Shown one piece after another: positions 63,385-64,000 of a stretch of 64,000 bases of DNA. Numbering within the stretch: the first letter of the stretch is position 1; each line of letters starts with the position of its first letter. Position numbers and translations under genes: made by a program. Under the pieces are notes generated by a model. That model was not told the origin of the DNA. It saw only the letters and a program-made list of their open reading frames with translations, and did not search any database. The stretch is from contig NZ_QRBB01000001.1 of NCBI RefSeq assembly GCF_003363135.1, positions 2,144,501 to 2,208,500 on the forward strand, written 5' to 3'. The stretch comes from Alteriqipengyuania lutimaris. Its GTDB lineage: Bacteria; Pseudomonadota; Alphaproteobacteria; Sphingomonadales; Sphingomonadaceae.

Positions 63385-64000
63385 AATTCGGTATCGACCG
63401 GCTCCTTTCCGAGCCGGAATTGCTTGAAGCCCTCAAAGGCAGGCGCGTCGCGCTCGTTGCCCACCCGGCGTCGGTCACGCGCGATCTGGAGCACAGCCTC
63501 GACGCACTGGTCGCCGCGGGGGTGAACGTGTCGTCCGCCTTCGGCCCGCAGCACGGGCTGAAGGGCGACAAGCAGGACAATATGGTGGAAACGGCGGACG
63601 AGACCGATCCCACCTACGGCATTCCCGTGTTCAGCCTCTATGGCGAGGTCCGCCGCCCAACGGGCCAGATGATGTCGAGCGCGGACGTGTTCCTGTTCGA
63701 CCTGCAGGACCTGGGCTGCCGCATCTACACCTTCGTCACCACGCTGCTCTACCTGCTCGAAGAGGCGGCGAAGACCGGCAAGAGCGTGTGGGTGCTCGAC
63801 CGGCCCAATCCGGCGGGCCGCCCGGTCGAAGGCACGCTGCTGGTGCCGGGTCAGGAAAGCTTCGTCGGGGCGGGGCCGATGCCGATGCGCCACGGCCTGA
63901 CGATGGGCGAGATGGGCCACTGGTTCATCGATCACTTCGGGCTCGACGTCGATTACCGCGTGATCGCGATGGACGGGTGGCAGCCCGACGGCCCAGGTCA
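63381..64000 (+). CDS. DUF1343/NamZ-like protein, 3' end outside window
   Basis: About 206 codons are present from ATG 63381, then the window ends with the frame open. The family (DUF1343) includes NamZ, an exo-beta-N-acetylmuramidase of peptidoglycan recycling. Seen here are RRVALVAHPASVTRD, AFGPQHGLKGDKQDNM, VFLFDLQDLGCRIYTF and WVLDRPNPAGRPVEG, which are typical of the family. No signal peptide is obvious. It is coupled to the DOMON-like gene. Confidence 0.9.
   Translation, partial: MKFGIDRLLSEPELLEALKGRRVALVAHPASVTRDLEHSLDALVAAGVNVSSAFGPQHGLKGDKQDNMVETADETDPTYGIPVFSLYGEVRRPTGQMMSSADVFLFDLQDLGCRIYTFVTTLLYLLEEAAKTGKSVWVLDRPNPAGRPVEGTLLVPGQESFVGAGPMPMRHGLTMGEMGHWFIDHFGLDVDYRVIAMDGWQPDGPG

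Overview
The window is GC-rich chromosomal DNA of an alphaproteobacterium. It most likely comes from the order Sphingomonadales, near Erythrobacter, Qipengyuania or Altererythrobacter. The placement is inferred from gene content: UrcA, DUF4170, DUF1206 and DOMON-like proteins, Xanthomonas/Caulobacter-type TonB receptors next to SapC, cupin and tryptophan-halogenase genes, a RibB with a degenerate cyclohydrolase II domain, an endonuclease-type MutL, and EcfG-type stress promoters. I see no prophage, insertion sequence or CRISPR array. One tRNA gene (Lys, CTT) is present.

Layout. 0-3.1 kb (minus): yqeY, a lipoprotein and dnaG, which runs off the left edge. 3.3-8.6 kb (plus): carA and carB, split by two small AT-rich coupled genes of unknown function, then greA. 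9.2-11.9 kb (minus): a broken acetyltransferase, a DUF4170 gene and a YqjD/YqjE-like membrane stress cluster behind an EcfG-type promoter. 12-15.4 kb: eno, a small membrane gene, ribH and an HTH-RibB fusion. 15.8-26.2 kb: an acid phosphatase and a nutrient-uptake locus with two TonB receptors, SapC, a JmjC-type cupin and a tryptophan-halogenase-like flavoprotein, with LacI-type operators. 26.8-32.8 kb (minus): tRNA-Lys, then the cell-shape cluster mreB-mreC-mreD-mrdA-rodA. 33-35.4 kb (plus): mutL and a lipoprotein gene.

35.4-42 kb (minus): a MaoC hydratase, a glutaredoxin-MauE fusion under a promoter with a CsoR/CstR-like palindrome in its spacer, DUF1206, ychF, a Tat-exported dehydrogenase, a CPBP protease, pth and rplY. 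42-46.4 kb (minus): tandem TraB/GumN proteins, an XRE regulator and several small membrane proteins, two of them under 45 residues, then UrcA. 46.6-52.8 kb (plus): glyQ, glyS and ppdK, with a palindromic repeat inserted in frame in glyS and an AT-rich patch in the same gene. 52.8-57.4 kb: a methyltransferase, comF, hisI, a MerR regulator and an acyl-CoA dehydrogenase. 57.5-64 kb: a membrane protein, a frameshifted AraC regulator, cysK, an MFS transporter, a PilZ protein, tyrS, a DOMON-like protein and a NamZ-type (DUF1343) gene that runs off the right edge.

Most of the window is housekeeping. The best candidate for something undescribed is the two-gene cassette between carA and carB: a two-helix membrane protein and a protein resembling the Cas2/VapD/SinR-like fold, with every junction translationally coupled.
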